Shown: positions 7,943-17,694, counted from the stretch's first letter. The stretch: DNA of 61,664 nt from Parachlamydiaceae bacterium (GCA_013816265.1 JACDES010000003.1:1-61664); one strand, 5' to 3'. Notes: generated by a model from the letters alone, not told the origin. Made by a program: numbers and translations.

Positions 7943-9808
7943 ATGTGGAAATACCCAGTTCGTTATGATGTCATAGTAATAGGTGGAGGCCATGCTGGTT
8001 GCGAAGCAGCGTTTGCTAGCGCAAGGATGGGTCTTCGGACATTACTATTGACTATGAATCTGGATACAATTGCAAAGATGAGTTGTAATCCTGCTGTTGG
8101 GGGGATCGCTAAAGGACATATGGTCCGTGAGATCGATGCTCTTGGTGGTGAAATGGGTAAAGTCATTGACATCACTGGTATTCAGTATCGCATGCTTAAT
8201 GCAACTAAAGGTCCTGCCGTTTGGGCGCCTCGCGCTCAAGCGGATAAATGGGCATATCAAATTGAGATGAAACATCGTCTCGAAAAGACTGCCAATCTGG
8301 ATATTAAACAAGGTACTGTCGAAGACTTAATAGTCAAAAATGACTGCGTCCAAGGCGTTACCACTAAAGAAGGTATCGAATACGATTGTCAATCAATCGT
8401 AATCTCTTCCGGAACCTTTATGCGTGGTCTCTTGCATATTGGAGAGACTAATTATTCAGGCGGAAGAGCTGGTGATCAGCCTTCTGTTGGAATGTCGGCG
8501 TCCTTGGAAAAAATGGGTCTCAAATTGGGGCGCCTAAAAACGGGAACCCCGCCAAGAGTCAATAAACGCTCGATCGATTATTCCTTAACCGAAGAACAAC
8601 CTGGCGATCCAGGTGTGAAATTCTCTTTCGATGATGAAGGTATTCCTCGTCTCCCACAAGTTTCATGCTATATCACTTATACATCGGAAGAAACAAAACA
8701 AATCATTTTGGCCAATATCCATCGTTCACCCATGTACTCGGGTAAAATTAAAGGGATTGGTCCTCGTTATTGTCCTTCAATTGAAGATAAAATTGTCCGT
8801 TTTTCCGATAAAGAACGTCATCAAATATTCTTGGAACCAGAAGGGCTTCAAACGCAAGAAGTCTATGTCAACGGAGTTTCCTCCTCATTGCCATTTGATG
8901 TTCAATTAGATTTTATACGTAGTATCCCCGCGTTAAGAAATGCAGAAATCATGCGACCTGCATATGCAATAGAATATGATTACGTCACAAGCGGACAAAT
9001 TGACGCATCCCTTGAATGCAAGAAAATATCGGGACTCTTTTTAGCCGGCCAGATTAATGGTACGTCAGGATATGAAGAAGCTGCTGGCCAGGGACTTATC
9101 GCTGGTATTAATGCGGCTAACAAAGTATTAGGAAAATCTCCACTCATCTTAAAACGATCTGAAGCTTATATTGGAGTAATGATCGATGACTTAATTACAA
9201 AGGGGCTCGATGAGCCATATCGTATGTTTACAAGTCGTGCAGAACATCGTCTTTTACTGAGACAAGACAATGCTGATCTACGTCTGCGCAAATATGGGTA
9301 TGAATTAGGTCTAATCGATAGAGATCGATATAACAAAGTTTGTCAAAAACAAAAAGCTATGGATGAAGAAAACCTACGTCTACCAAAAGTCTTCAAACAG
9401 GTTGAAGGAAAAGGATATTCCTTAGCTCAACTTTTATGTCGGCCAGAAAATACATATGCCTCTCTCTTACAAACCTATCCTGATGCCCTTCGTGATTATG
9501 GTGATGATATAAACTTTCAAATCGAGCTCCACCATAAATTTGCAGGCTATATTGATCGCCAAACAACTGAAATTGCAAAATTATCCCATGTCGAAAATAC
9601 ATTAATTCCTCATGATTTTGATTACTCGATTGTTCATGGCCTTCGTAATGAAGCCCGCCAAAAGCTAGGACAGGTGCGACCAAATAATCTAGGACAAGCT
9701 TTACGCATTTCAGGTGTTTCTCCAGCTGATATTTCTATTCTTCTTATTAGTCTGGCAAAACAACAGCGTAAAGAAGCCATTCAAGATTCTTGTGATTGTT
9801 CGATTTAA
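7943..9808 (+). CDS. mnmG: tRNA uridine 5-carboxymethylaminomethyl modification enzyme MnmG
   Basis: This 621-residue FAD protein, working with MnmE, modifies the wobble uridine of tRNAs reading NNA/NNG codons. Visible motifs are the N-terminal dinucleotide fold VIGGGHAGCEAA (residues about 12-23), the substrate motif LKTGTPPR near 200, GQINGTSGYEEAAGQG near 368, and FTSRAEHRLLLRQDNADLR near 428. Length is standard for the family. It is followed 73 bp later by lplA, the same pair and order as CT498-CT499 in Chlamydia trachomatis. The ribosome-binding site is weak, but the N-terminus aligns with the family. Confidence 0.97.
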   Translation: MWKYPVRYDVIVIGGGHAGCEAAFASARMGLRTLLLTMNLDTIAKMSCNPAVGGIAKGHMVREIDALGGEMGKVIDITGIQYRMLNATKGPAVWAPRAQADKWAYQIEMKHRLEKTANLDIKQGTVEDLIVKNDCVQGVTTKEGIEYDCQSIVISSGTFMRGLLHIGETNYSGGRAGDQPSVGMSASLEKMGLKLGRLKTGTPPRVNKRSIDYSLTEEQPGDPGVKFSFDDEGIPRLPQVSCYITYTSEETKQIILANIHRSPMYSGKIKGIGPRYCPSIEDKIVRFSDKERHQIFLEPEGLQTQEVYVNGVSSSLPFDVQLDFIRSIPALRNAEIMRPAYAIEYDYVTSGQIDASLECKKISGLFLAGQINGTSGYEEAAGQGLIAGINAANKVLGKSPLILKRSEAYIGVMIDDLITKGLDEPYRMFTSRAEHRLLLRQDNADLRLRKYGYELGLIDRDRYNKVCQKQKAMDEENLRLPKVFKQVEGKGYSLAQLLCRPENTYASLLQTYPDALRDYGDDINFQIELHHKFAGYIDRQTTEIAKLSHVENTLIPHDFDYSIVHGLRNEARQKLGQVRPNNLGQALRISGVSPADISILLISLAKQQRKEAIQDSCDCSI

Positions 9809-9881
9809 GGGATAAAAAGTCCTTTCAATCCTTAGGTCCCTTAGATCCTTTTTTTAGTTTTGTCATCATCATTGGATTTTT

Positions 9882-10592
9882 ATGACACAATCAATCATGC
9901 ATATTCTTCAGTTAGAAGATGTACCCATATTTCAACAGCTGCAAATCGAAGAAGCCCTTTTACGAGCTGATGATCGTAATTGGTGCATTGTCAATTATGG
10001 GTCGCCTCGGGCCATTGTCATGGGCATTTCAGGAAAATTTGATGAACTAGTCTGTAAAAATAAAATTACACAAGATCCCATACAAGTCATTAGACGATTT
10101 AGTGGGGGCGGCACAGTTGTAATTGATGAAAATACCTGTTTCATCACTTTTATTTGTAATACTTCATTTATCCCAATCAAGCCATTTCCTGTTCATGTTA
10201 TGCAGTGGACCGAACAATTCTATCGGCCTCTTTTTAATACCGAGCTGTTTGCAATAAAAGAAAATGATTATGTTTTGGGTGATTATAAGTTTGGTGGTAA
10301 TGCTCAATCTATTTGCAAAAATCGATGGCTTCACCATAGTTCAATATTGTGGGATTATTCGTCGGAAAATATGGAATACCTCTTATTGCCTAAAAAAATA
10401 CCTAATTATCGGTCGGAAAGAGCTCACACCGAGTTTCTTTGTAAAATAAAAGATTATTGGCCAGAAAAATCCCAATTTAGAAAAGACTTTTTAAATCAAT
10501 TACAGACTAAGTTTAAAACCAGGACAGTGAAAAAAGAAGAAATTGAAGTAATCTTGAAAGCTCCTCATAGAAAAGCTACAGTTCTGATGTGA
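9882..10592 (+). CDS. lplA: Lipoate-protein ligase A family protein
   Basis: The 236-residue protein has the LplA core: IVNYGSPRAIVMGISGK near 37-53, the lipoyl-AMP binding RRFSGGGTVVIDENT near 69-83, and the catalytic-lysine motif DYKFGGNAQ near 132. It activates scavenged lipoate and attaches it to lipoyl domains of 2-oxoacid dehydrogenases. The C-terminal accessory domain of E. coli LplA is missing, as in many short ligases. Position after mnmG matches the conserved chlamydial order, and cotranscription is likely. Confidence 0.9.
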   Translation: MTQSIMHILQLEDVPIFQQLQIEEALLRADDRNWCIVNYGSPRAIVMGISGKFDELVCKNKITQDPIQVIRRFSGGGTVVIDENTCFITFICNTSFIPIKPFPVHVMQWTEQFYRPLFNTELFAIKENDYVLGDYKFGGNAQSICKNRWLHHSSILWDYSSENMEYLLLPKKIPNYRSERAHTEFLCKIKDYWPEKSQFRKDFLNQLQTKFKTRTVKKEEIEVILKAPHRKATVLM

Positions 10593-10835
10593 AAAAAAAG
10601 TACCGCCAAAAGGGACTGGCTAGGCTCGCTTTCAACATGTTTTGTAAAACATGGGTCCATTTCCTAAAGTTCAAGTTCCTTGGATTTTTCCAATGGAATA
10701 ATCCGAAGCTTTCCCTTTAGCGTCATAGTCCCTTAAAAAAAAGAATATCGTTGATTGGCTCTAAAAACCAATATCCCAGTTAGCAGTACAAACTCATTAT
10801 ACCATAATCATAGATTAAGAGTAAGGGGCTATTTG
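10593..10835. other. Structured intergenic region between convergent genes
   Basis: It holds an outer inverted pair AAGGGACT (about 10607) and AGTCCCTT (about 10729) followed by A8, and an inner hairpin CATGTTTT/AAAACATG (10636-10653). It lies between the ends of lplA and the GT39 gene, so a composite bidirectional terminator is the simplest reading. A small RNA is not excluded. Confidence 0.4.
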
Positions 10836-12350
10836 CTAGTATTTATCTGATTGATTTGGTTGTTTATTTAAACAGTTTTCACATTTAAAAATTAATGCTC
10901 CTTTCGCAATTGCATCCCCATTAAAAATAAGGGGTTCAATTCCTATAAATGAAACTTTTTCGAAATAATTTTCTAATTCACCTTGATAGAAATTTGATTT
11001 AATATTCAACTCTCTTTGTAAGTGTGGAGCATTTTCTACCCATATGAAATAACCAGTTTTACCTTTTTGTTCATTTTGCAGTTGCGGCCAGTAGGAAAAT
11101 TGATTATTCCTTACTCCATGTAAATTTAAAAAATAGGCTCTCTTTTGTTCAGGACCATAAAAACTTAGAATACTTGTCGTCTGATAACGATCAGTTATTA
11201 AATAATTTTTTAAAGGGTCATATCCGTTTTCAGTCAAAATTTCACTGAGATTTGACCATCCTAGATTATGTTTAAGGGGATTCATTTTTTGGGGAATAAG
11301 ATTTGAAATTGATAACAAAAATATAGAAGTTATTAATCCAATAGAAAGAACGATTCCTGCTTTCAACCATGTTTGCGTTTTTCTAAATTCGATCTCACAT
11401 GCATACCAAGATATTAAAATAAAACAAGTTGGATATGCGAAGACAACCCAATTACCCTGAATTTTTTGAAAAAATGAAGCCACGATACCGAAGCCAAGAC
11501 ATGATAGAGATATGATTCCACAAAATATGATAGGAGGTGAAAGAGTTCTTCTTTGTTTAAACCAAGTGACAAAAGATAAAATTAAAATAACAAAAATAAT
11601 AGGGGATACAAGAATTATTTGAGATCCAATAAATTCAAAAGTATTGCTGTTACTTGGAATTCCTGATCCAGCGTGTATTGTAGATGATACATGTCGAAAT
11701 GTTGCCCAATCATGATGCCAATTCCACCAAATGCTTGGCAAAAGTCCGATCAATGATATTAATACACCACTAAGCGCTTTTGAGAAGTTTTGATGCGAAA
11801 AATATTTCCATCGAAAAAGAAAATAAAATATCCAAAATAGATAAATAGGCCATTTAAATAGGGCTCCAGCCAAAATCAATGAACCAATGATAAATGGATT
11901 TGGATCCCTTTTTTCATTTAATGCAGAACATAAAGCTAGACAGGATAATGTCCAAAATAATAAAAGACCGTTATCCGTAATTGCTAATAGGGATCCAAAA
12001 ATACCGATGGGACAAAAAGCCATTAATATTCCGCTCCAGAATGCTGCGGAAGTCTTTAATCCTGATTTCAATGCAAGAAAATAGACTGTTAAAGCTTGAA
12101 ATAGTGAGATGATTACAGAAAGGATTCGGACGCCCAATTCAGTTTGGCCAATTGCCTGTGTACCTAACCAAATTTGCCAAGCAATTCCCGGTGGCTTGCT
12201 GTAATAACCCCAATCTAAAGAGCGACTCCACGTCCAATATTGAGCTTCATCAGGCCCCAATCCAATGCTTCCATTTAAGATTATTGATATAATAATCGCA
12301 GCTTTTAGCAACAAAAAAAGGATAAATAATTTAAAGTATGACAAAATCAT
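10836..12350 (-). CDS. GT39-family (ArnT/PMT-like) polyisoprenyl-phosphate glycosyltransferase
   Basis: The 504-residue membrane protein has about 11 hydrophobic segments. After the first helix it has the GT-C/GT39 signature loop GLGPDEAQYWTWSRSLDWGY YSKPPG (shown here broken), with the acidic DE pair expected to bind the donor. The C-terminal 150 residues form a soluble extracytoplasmic domain. Relatives transfer a sugar from an undecaprenyl- or dolichyl-phosphate carrier to lipid A, proteins or other envelope acceptors; the acceptor here is unknown. It is transcribed divergently from the GNAT gene across a 96-bp gap and appears monocistronic. Confidence 0.85.
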   Translation of the reverse strand: MILSYFKLFILFLLLKAAIIISIILNGSIGLGPDEAQYWTWSRSLDWGYYSKPPGIAWQIWLGTQAIGQTELGVRILSVIISLFQALTVYFLALKSGLKTSAAFWSGILMAFCPIGIFGSLLAITDNGLLLFWTLSCLALCSALNEKRDPNPFIIGSLILAGALFKWPIYLFWIFYFLFRWKYFSHQNFSKALSGVLISLIGLLPSIWWNWHHDWATFRHVSSTIHAGSGIPSNSNTFEFIGSQIILVSPIIFVILILSFVTWFKQRRTLSPPIIFCGIISLSCLGFGIVASFFQKIQGNWVVFAYPTCFILISWYACEIEFRKTQTWLKAGIVLSIGLITSIFLLSISNLIPQKMNPLKHNLGWSNLSEILTENGYDPLKNYLITDRYQTTSILSFYGPEQKRAYFLNLHGVRNNQFSYWPQLQNEQKGKTGYFIWVENAPHLQRELNIKSNFYQGELENYFEKVSFIGIEPLIFNGDAIAKGALIFKCENCLNKQPNQSDKY

Positions 12351-12446
12351 GAAAACCCAAGTAAATAAAGAAACAAGAATAACTCCAGTTAGTTATATTT
12401 GTACATAAAATCATGAAATAGAAATTATTTTCATTAAGGATTAGGG

Positions 12447-13307
12447 ATGATTAAAGATAACAATTTACAATCTTTGGAATTTCAAATTTGTAACGCCACA
12501 ATAGAAGAAATGGATTTTATCTTTGATTTGGCTACTAAAGAGGGATGGAATCCTGGATTGTTTGATGGCAAAACCGTTTATTATGCTGATCCAAAGGGCT
12601 TCTTTATAGGAAAATTAGGAAATAAACCAATAGGATGTGTTTCAGGGGTTACATATGGAGATACTTTTGGGTTTCTAGGTTTATACATTGTCATTCCAGA
12701 ATATAGGCACAAAGGGTATGGCATACGTTTATGGAATGCAGCGATGCAACATCTTGGGGATAGAAACATAGCCTTAGATGGTGTTATTGAACAACAAGGC
12801 AACTATAAAAAATCTGGTTTTCAGTTTGCTTATAGAAATATTCGTTATGAATATATCGGTAAAGGGGTTCAATCTTCGAAAGCTATTTCATTAAAAGATT
12901 TACCTATTTCACAAATTAGTGACTATGACCGTAAATTTTTTCCAGAAGAGCGTAAAATTTTTTTGCAGCAATGGGTGAATATGCCAAATGCGGTAGGTTA
13001 TGGGATTACTAAAGAGAATAAGTTAGAAGGGATGGGAATGATAAGAAAGTGTGTAAATGGATATAAAATTGGTCCACTCTATGCTGAAAATGATGATATT
13101 GCGGAAGAATTATTTAGCTCTCTTTGTTCACATGCCTCTGAACAGCCTATATTTATTGATGTGCCTGAATTTAATTCAAATGCGATGAGTTGGATAAACA
13201 AAAAACGAGTAAACAAAGTTTTTGAAACTTCAAGGATGTATACAAAAAAAGCACCATCTCTATTTATAGATGGCATTTATGGTGTGACAACATTAGAAAT
13301 AGGTTAG
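12447..13307 (+). CDS. GNAT acetyltransferase with Acetyltransf_18-type C-terminal domain
   Basis: The 286-residue protein has an N-terminal GNAT fold (residues about 8-135): LATKEGWNPGLFDG, then the strand FLGLYIVIPEYRHKGYGIRLW, which holds the acetyl-CoA pyrophosphate loop (R-H-K-G-Y-G). A second half-GNAT-like domain (about 150-285) follows. This layout matches the YitH-type group, whose substrates are mostly unknown. The start has AAGG and AGGG upstream. The next gene begins 52 bp downstream on the same strand and may be cotranscribed. Confidence 0.82.
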   Translation: MIKDNNLQSLEFQICNATIEEMDFIFDLATKEGWNPGLFDGKTVYYADPKGFFIGKLGNKPIGCVSGVTYGDTFGFLGLYIVIPEYRHKGYGIRLWNAAMQHLGDRNIALDGVIEQQGNYKKSGFQFAYRNIRYEYIGKGVQSSKAISLKDLPISQISDYDRKFFPEERKIFLQQWVNMPNAVGYGITKENKLEGMGMIRKCVNGYKIGPLYAENDDIAEELFSSLCSHASEQPIFIDVPEFNSNAMSWINKKRVNKVFETSRMYTKKAPSLFIDGIYGVTTLEIG

Positions 13308-13359
13308 TTGTACGTCAATTGATAAAATGAGATATTCCAATTATGGAAACGGAGGAACT

Positions 13360-13587
13360 ATGATCTTCAAAATTACATTAAATAAAGAAATTAGGGATAA
13401 GGTTACAAAAATAGCGAACGATCTTCATTGTAGTTGTGATTCTATAATAAATGAAGCACTAGAGGACTGGCTGGAAAAACATTCGAAAAGAAATTGGCCA
13501 AAAAACTTTTTTGAATTTTCTCAAATTGAAGATGTGCCAGATTTTAAAGCCTTACGAAGCGATCTCAAAAAAGAATTAGAATATTAG
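13360..13587 (+). CDS. Ribbon-helix-helix (CopG-type) DNA-binding protein, antitoxin-like
   Basis: The ATG at 13360 is chosen over an in-frame ATG at 13327 because GGAGG lies 4 nt before it. The 75-residue product starts with a short amphipathic strand (MIFKITLNKEIRDKV) followed by two helices (TKIANDLHCSCDSIINEALEDWLEKH), the fold of MetJ/Arc/CopG dimers. The acidic tail (residues 45-75) resembles toxin-neutralising tails. No toxin gene lies next to it: a repeat and sdhB follow. It may be an orphan antitoxin or a small regulator. Confidence 0.65.
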   Translation: MIFKITLNKEIRDKVTKIANDLHCSCDSIINEALEDWLEKHSKRNWPKNFFEFSQIEDVPDFKALRSDLKKELEY

Positions 13588-13599
13588 ACTTCTTTCAAA

Positions 13600-13728
13600 A
13601 CTTCAAACGGATTAAACACAAAGGCACGAAGACACAAAGAAGGCTATTGCCCGTGCTCGATAAACTCTATTGACGCACCAATGATTTGATGTTAGACCTC
13701 TTTGTGTCTTTGTGTTGAATTTTTCTAA
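13600..13728. repeat. Dispersed palindromic repeat C (CACAAAGACAC type)
   Basis: Left arm ACTTCAAACGGATTAAACAC followed by AAAGGCACGAAGACACAAAG; right arm CTTTGTGTCTTTGTGTTGAA followed by TTTTTCTAA. A second copy is at 41461-41580, sharing the start TTCAAACGGATTA. Both copies sit directly downstream of genes, so they may serve as terminators. Confidence 0.85.
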
Positions 13729-13730
13729 AC

Positions 13731-14501
13731 TCATTCTCTTTCCGGTAAACTAAACAGATCTTTGAATGCCTGTAAAGTCACATCACGATAAATATCTGCA
13801 ATCGAATCGGTCAATGGAATATTTTTAGGACAAACCCTCACACAATTTTGTGCTTGACCACAACCCTCTACTCCTCCTTCTCCCATCATGGGTCGAAGTC
13901 TCATCGCCTTCTGCGTATGCCCAATTGGATTGGCATTAAAAAGACGCACTTGAGAAATAACTGCTGCTCCCATAAATTTTGATTTTGCATTTACCTGTGG
14001 ACAAGCCTCTAAACAACATCCACAAGTCATACAAGTCGATAGTGCATACATAATTTTTTGTTTTTCTGGACTTATTTTTGGACCAGGTCCTCTTTCATGC
14101 GTACTGTCCACTTCTATCCAAGCATGCGCTTTTTTAAGACTTTCAAACATACTACTTCTATCAGTAATTAAATCACGTACGAGAGGAAATTTTGTAAATG
14201 GGGCTAGTGTGATGACATTATTACCACTATCTTCAATAATCTTAGAAATAAGCGCTGTACAAGCTTGGCGTGGATTACCATTGATAAGCATTGAACATGA
14301 TCCACATACCTCCTCCAAACAACCCGACTCCCAAACAACCGGAGTCACTTTTTCTCCCTTTCGATTAATAGGATTTCGTTGTATTTCCATCAAGGAAGAT
14401 ATGATGTTCGCCATAGGAACTAACTTGAGTTCAAACTCCTCCCAATATTGATGACCAGGATGACCTCGAAAAATTTTTAAAATATATGTCTTTTCCATCA
14501 T
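13731..14501 (-). CDS. sdhB: Succinate dehydrogenase iron-sulfur subunit
   Basis: The 256-residue protein passes electrons from SdhA through three Fe-S clusters to the cytochrome b subunit. The [2Fe-2S] ligands lie in ESGCLEEVCGSC...QAC (residues about 56-83). The [4Fe-4S]/[3Fe-4S] ligands lie in STCMTCGCCLEACP (about 156-169) and NCVRVCPKNIPL (about 220-231). It is last in the sdhC-sdhA-sdhB operon, 6 bp after sdhA, in the same order as chlamydial CT593-CT592-CT591. Length and motifs are complete. Confidence 0.96.
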   Translation of the reverse strand: MMEKTYILKIFRGHPGHQYWEEFELKLVPMANIISSLMEIQRNPINRKGEKVTPVVWESGCLEEVCGSCSMLINGNPRQACTALISKIIEDSGNNVITLAPFTKFPLVRDLITDRSSMFESLKKAHAWIEVDSTHERGPGPKISPEKQKIMYALSTCMTCGCCLEACPQVNAKSKFMGAAVISQVRLFNANPIGHTQKAMRLRPMMGEGGVEGCGQAQNCVRVCPKNIPLTDSIADIYRDVTLQAFKDLFSLPERE

Positions 14502-14507
14502 CTTCCT

Positions 14508-16403
14508 TTAGATAGGCAATTCAATATTTGCCGGAATATTTTCTAATTCATGTCGTACTTTCTTGGCATTGGTATAATCTCTCAAAATTGGCTTTAGATG
14601 TCGTGTGTCAATAGCCTCATATGAAATGACAGGTTCATCTTTATTTTCATCATACTTTGCAATTGTCGTCTTCAACCAATTCTCATCATCTCTTTTTGGA
14701 AACTCGGGTTTATAATGACAACCTCTAAATTCATCTCGAAGTAATGCGCTTTTAGTCATGACCATTGCCAATTCAAGCATAGGTCCAAATTGATTTGCAA
14801 AAATATAGGTTTGATTTGCAAATTGTCCATGATCATCGAGGCTGATATGACGGTATCGTTCCTTCAATTCTTTAATTTTATCTAAAGTTAATTGCAAATC
14901 TTTATTATTACGTACGACGGTCACATTTTTTACCATCCAATCTGCTAGTTCATCATGTAATTTATGTACATTTTCAGGTCCTTTTCGAGACATGAGGTCT
15001 TGTTTCAAACTTTGCTCGGCTGATAATGCTCTTTCATATACTGAAGAGGGAGTGTCACGATAGCTAGTTTTTACATTATCTAAATATCTTGGGATTTCAA
15101 CGCCTCCTACAAGACCGCCAAAAATACAAGATAGAAGTGAATTTGCTCCTAAACGGTTCGCTCCATGAAATTGATAATCCGATTCTCCAATATTGAAACA
15201 ACCAGGAATATTTGTCATCTGACGATAGCGTTCAAAACGATCAGGATCATCCGCTGCAGGCCAATCGACCCATGCTCCTCCCATTGAGTAATGGACCGCT
15301 GGAAAAATTTTCATAGGGACTTTTTGTGGATCAGTACCTGTAAATTTTTCGTATATTTCCAACACAGATTTTAATTTATCGATTTTTTCTTGGGGAAGAT
15401 GAGATATGTCAAGATAGACTTGCATTTCACCATCAACACCGAGTCCCATTTCACAAAGGCGAAGAATCTCTCTTGAAGCAATATCCCTGGGAACCAGGTT
15501 ACCGAAAGCGGGATACATTTCTTCAAGGAAATACCATGGTTCACCGGTTTTACCACAAGGAATTTCCTTGTCATTATGTAATATCGTTTTATTAGAATTC
15601 CCATACACCCATATTCTACCTCCTTCCCCACGTACAGATTCGGATATTAATCGTAGTTTATCTGGACCAGGTATTGCTGTCGGATGGATCTGAATAAATT
15701 CCCCATTGGCATAAGCCATCCCTTGCATATAAAGTCTTCCATTTGCGGCTCCTGTGCAAAAAGTTGAATTTGTCGACTTTTTAAAAATGAGTCCGGGTCC
15801 CCCCGTAGCAATCACAACTGCATCTGCTTTAATGACTTCAAGATTTAAATTAAATAAATCCATTAAAACGATGCCTCGTGTTACTCCATTTTCATCTAAC
15901 ACAAGTCGCATAAATTCATGGGATTCAAATTTTTCTACTTTTCCCATTGTTTCATAACGTCTCACTTGCTCATCTAAAGCATATAGAAGCTGCTGTCCTG
16001 TCGAAGCCCCACAAAAGGCTGTTCTGTTATAAAGAGTACCTCCAAAACGTCTAAAATCGAGATTTCCTTCAGGTGTACGATTGAATGGGCATCCAAAACG
16101 GTCCATCATGTAAATAATTGCAGGAGCCGCAAGACACATTTCAACAATAGGTGGTTGGTTAGCAAGGAAATCACCACCTTTAATCGTGTCGTATGCATGA
16201 ATTAGAGGAGAATCTCCTTCCCCTTTTAAATTCATTCCAGCATTTATTCCCCCTTGAGCGCAAACAGAATGGGATCTTTTTACTTTTGTTACAGAAATAA
16301 TTTTTACGTGACATCCTTGTTCTGCAAGTTTCATAGCTGCAGAAAGTCCTGCAAGTCCACCCCCTACAACAATGACATTTCTGTTTTTTCCTTGATCGCT
16401 CAT
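14508..16403 (-). CDS. sdhA: Succinate dehydrogenase flavoprotein subunit
   Basis: The start is set at the ATG at 16403 (MSDQGKNRNVIVVGGG). The longer frame to 16565 would run into sdhC, and AAGGAAA lies just upstream of 16403. The 631-residue protein has the FAD motif VVGGGLAGLSAA at the N-terminus, HSVCAQGGINAG with the His that binds FAD covalently, and the active-site region around FIQIHPTAIPG and HYSMGGAWVDW. It oxidises succinate to fumarate in the TCA cycle and respiratory chain. It starts 14 bp after the sdhC stop. Confidence 0.96.
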   Translation of the reverse strand: MSDQGKNRNVIVVGGGLAGLSAAMKLAEQGCHVKIISVTKVKRSHSVCAQGGINAGMNLKGEGDSPLIHAYDTIKGGDFLANQPPIVEMCLAAPAIIYMMDRFGCPFNRTPEGNLDFRRFGGTLYNRTAFCGASTGQQLLYALDEQVRRYETMGKVEKFESHEFMRLVLDENGVTRGIVLMDLFNLNLEVIKADAVVIATGGPGLIFKKSTNSTFCTGAANGRLYMQGMAYANGEFIQIHPTAIPGPDKLRLISESVRGEGGRIWVYGNSNKTILHNDKEIPCGKTGEPWYFLEEMYPAFGNLVPRDIASREILRLCEMGLGVDGEMQVYLDISHLPQEKIDKLKSVLEIYEKFTGTDPQKVPMKIFPAVHYSMGGAWVDWPAADDPDRFERYRQMTNIPGCFNIGESDYQFHGANRLGANSLLSCIFGGLVGGVEIPRYLDNVKTSYRDTPSSVYERALSAEQSLKQDLMSRKGPENVHKLHDELADWMVKNVTVVRNNKDLQLTLDKIKELKERYRHISLDDHGQFANQTYIFANQFGPMLELAMVMTKSALLRDEFRGCHYKPEFPKRDDENWLKTTIAKYDENKDEPVISYEAIDTRHLKPILRDYTNAKKVRHELENIPANIELPI

Positions 16404-16417
16404 GAATGGGATTTCCT

Positions 16418-17371
16418 TTAGAATTTGAGATTTAGCCAGTAGGTGCCCCAGATGGCAGCAAGACCTAAGAATGATATCATTATCATTAAGAAGATTGCGA
16501 CTCTTCTCATCATTAATTGTGATTTTGCTGTAAGGGTAATTCCCCAACGGATCATGGATGTCCATAGTCCATTAAAACCATGGAAGCAAGCTGCTAGAAC
16601 TAATGCTGAATAGAGGACTATCATAATAGGACTCTTAAAAGTATCTCGAACCATTAAAAGTTCGGCCACACCAAAATTTTTAGCAACAGCGGCAACTTGA
16701 TTTATCTGCAATGGACGTTTTTCTAATGCATGAATCCAACCAGTCAATTCACTATTTTCTTGTTTTTGTATTAATGCTTCAGGCGATTCATTGATCGGTA
16801 ATTGCTGGGAATGAAAATCATTTCTGATTTTCTGAATTTGATTTGCATCATAAATTTCAAACCCTATTCTTTTCGATAATGTATAAAGACCTTCATCACG
16901 ATTCAAACGGACAACATAAAGATGTTCTGTACCCAATTGCGCAGAAGAAGGATATTCAATAAAGCGCATCTGAATCACGTGAGCAATAATACCCACAAGC
17001 AAGAACCATGCTGTGAGACGTTGCCAAGTGAATGCCTTGTTTCTAGGATATTCTGTTAATGAGGGCGTCGATCCATCAGAAGAAAAAGAATTATATTTAG
17101 ATGTGAAAATGTATTTAATTCCCCAGAAAGCATGAATAGCAAAAGGAACTCCTAAAAGAAATATTTCTATTACTGGTAAATAGGGTAATGATTTTATGGC
17201 ATTTACGGATTCAACAAAACCACTTCCATCGTCTCCGATCAATAAGGCAGCTTGAGAATTAGTTAGAAGGTGTTCGATTAAAAAAAGAACAAACCACACA
17301 CCTGTCAAAGACTGAACGCGGCGCCAAATAAATGACTTCGAAAACATCGGAGTCGTATAATAATTAGCCAT
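16418..17371 (-). CDS. sdhC: Succinate dehydrogenase cytochrome b558 subunit (single large anchor)
   Basis: The ATG at 17371 (MANYYTTPMFSKSF) is preferred to an upstream frame start at 17416; AAGGTAG lies just before it. The 317-residue protein has five hydrophobic helices with candidate haem ligands (LFLIEHLLTN, FAIHAFWG, GIIAHVIQM, ACFHGFNGLW). This is the fused, di-haem b558 anchor found in chlamydiae, Bacteroidetes and epsilonproteobacteria in place of separate SdhC/SdhD. A soluble insert of about 75 residues between helices 3 and 4 (about 160-235) is longer than usual. It heads the sdh operon. Confidence 0.92.
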   Translation of the reverse strand: MANYYTTPMFSKSFIWRRVQSLTGVWFVLFLIEHLLTNSQAALLIGDDGSGFVESVNAIKSLPYLPVIEIFLLGVPFAIHAFWGIKYIFTSKYNSFSSDGSTPSLTEYPRNKAFTWQRLTAWFLLVGIIAHVIQMRFIEYPSSAQLGTEHLYVVRLNRDEGLYTLSKRIGFEIYDANQIQKIRNDFHSQQLPINESPEALIQKQENSELTGWIHALEKRPLQINQVAAVAKNFGVAELLMVRDTFKSPIMIVLYSALVLAACFHGFNGLWTSMIRWGITLTAKSQLMMRRVAIFLMIMISFLGLAAIWGTYWLNLKF

Positions 17372-17651
17372 AACTACCTTTTTACCTTCTAAAATAAGCT
17401 TCCAGAATAATCCCAAATCGATTTTTTATTAAAAATGATATAGTTCGATAACACTCATCGATTTAGATTAACTTATACATATTAATTTTTTTGATTTAAA
17501 CTTAAAAAGAGCGGTAAAGAATAAGTTAATGAATAATATTTTTTTAGACGAAGTTTTTTCCTGAATAATAATAATCGTGATAATGTTCAATATTGGTTGA
17601 CGTATTAGATAATAGTTACTTTAGTTTAGATTCAATTATTGTAGATGGAAC

Positions 17652-17692
17652 CCTTTGGAGTGCACGTCGCTTGAGGCTAAGAAAAAATTGAT
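17652..17692. repeat. Short dispersed repeat D
   Basis: CCTTTGGAGTGCACGTCGCT followed by TGAGGCTAAGAAAAAATTGA is nearly identical to 96-136 and is seen in shortened form at 25539-25570. It abuts the large palindrome that follows. The rest of 17372-17651 is AT-rich leader of sdhC with no gene. Confidence 0.8.
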
Positions 17693-17694
17693 CT

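Noticed and set aside
13600..13728. CRISPR array
   Set aside because: Only one inverted pair of CACAAAGACAC-type arms, with no regularly spaced direct repeats. No CRISPR array was seen anywhere in the window.
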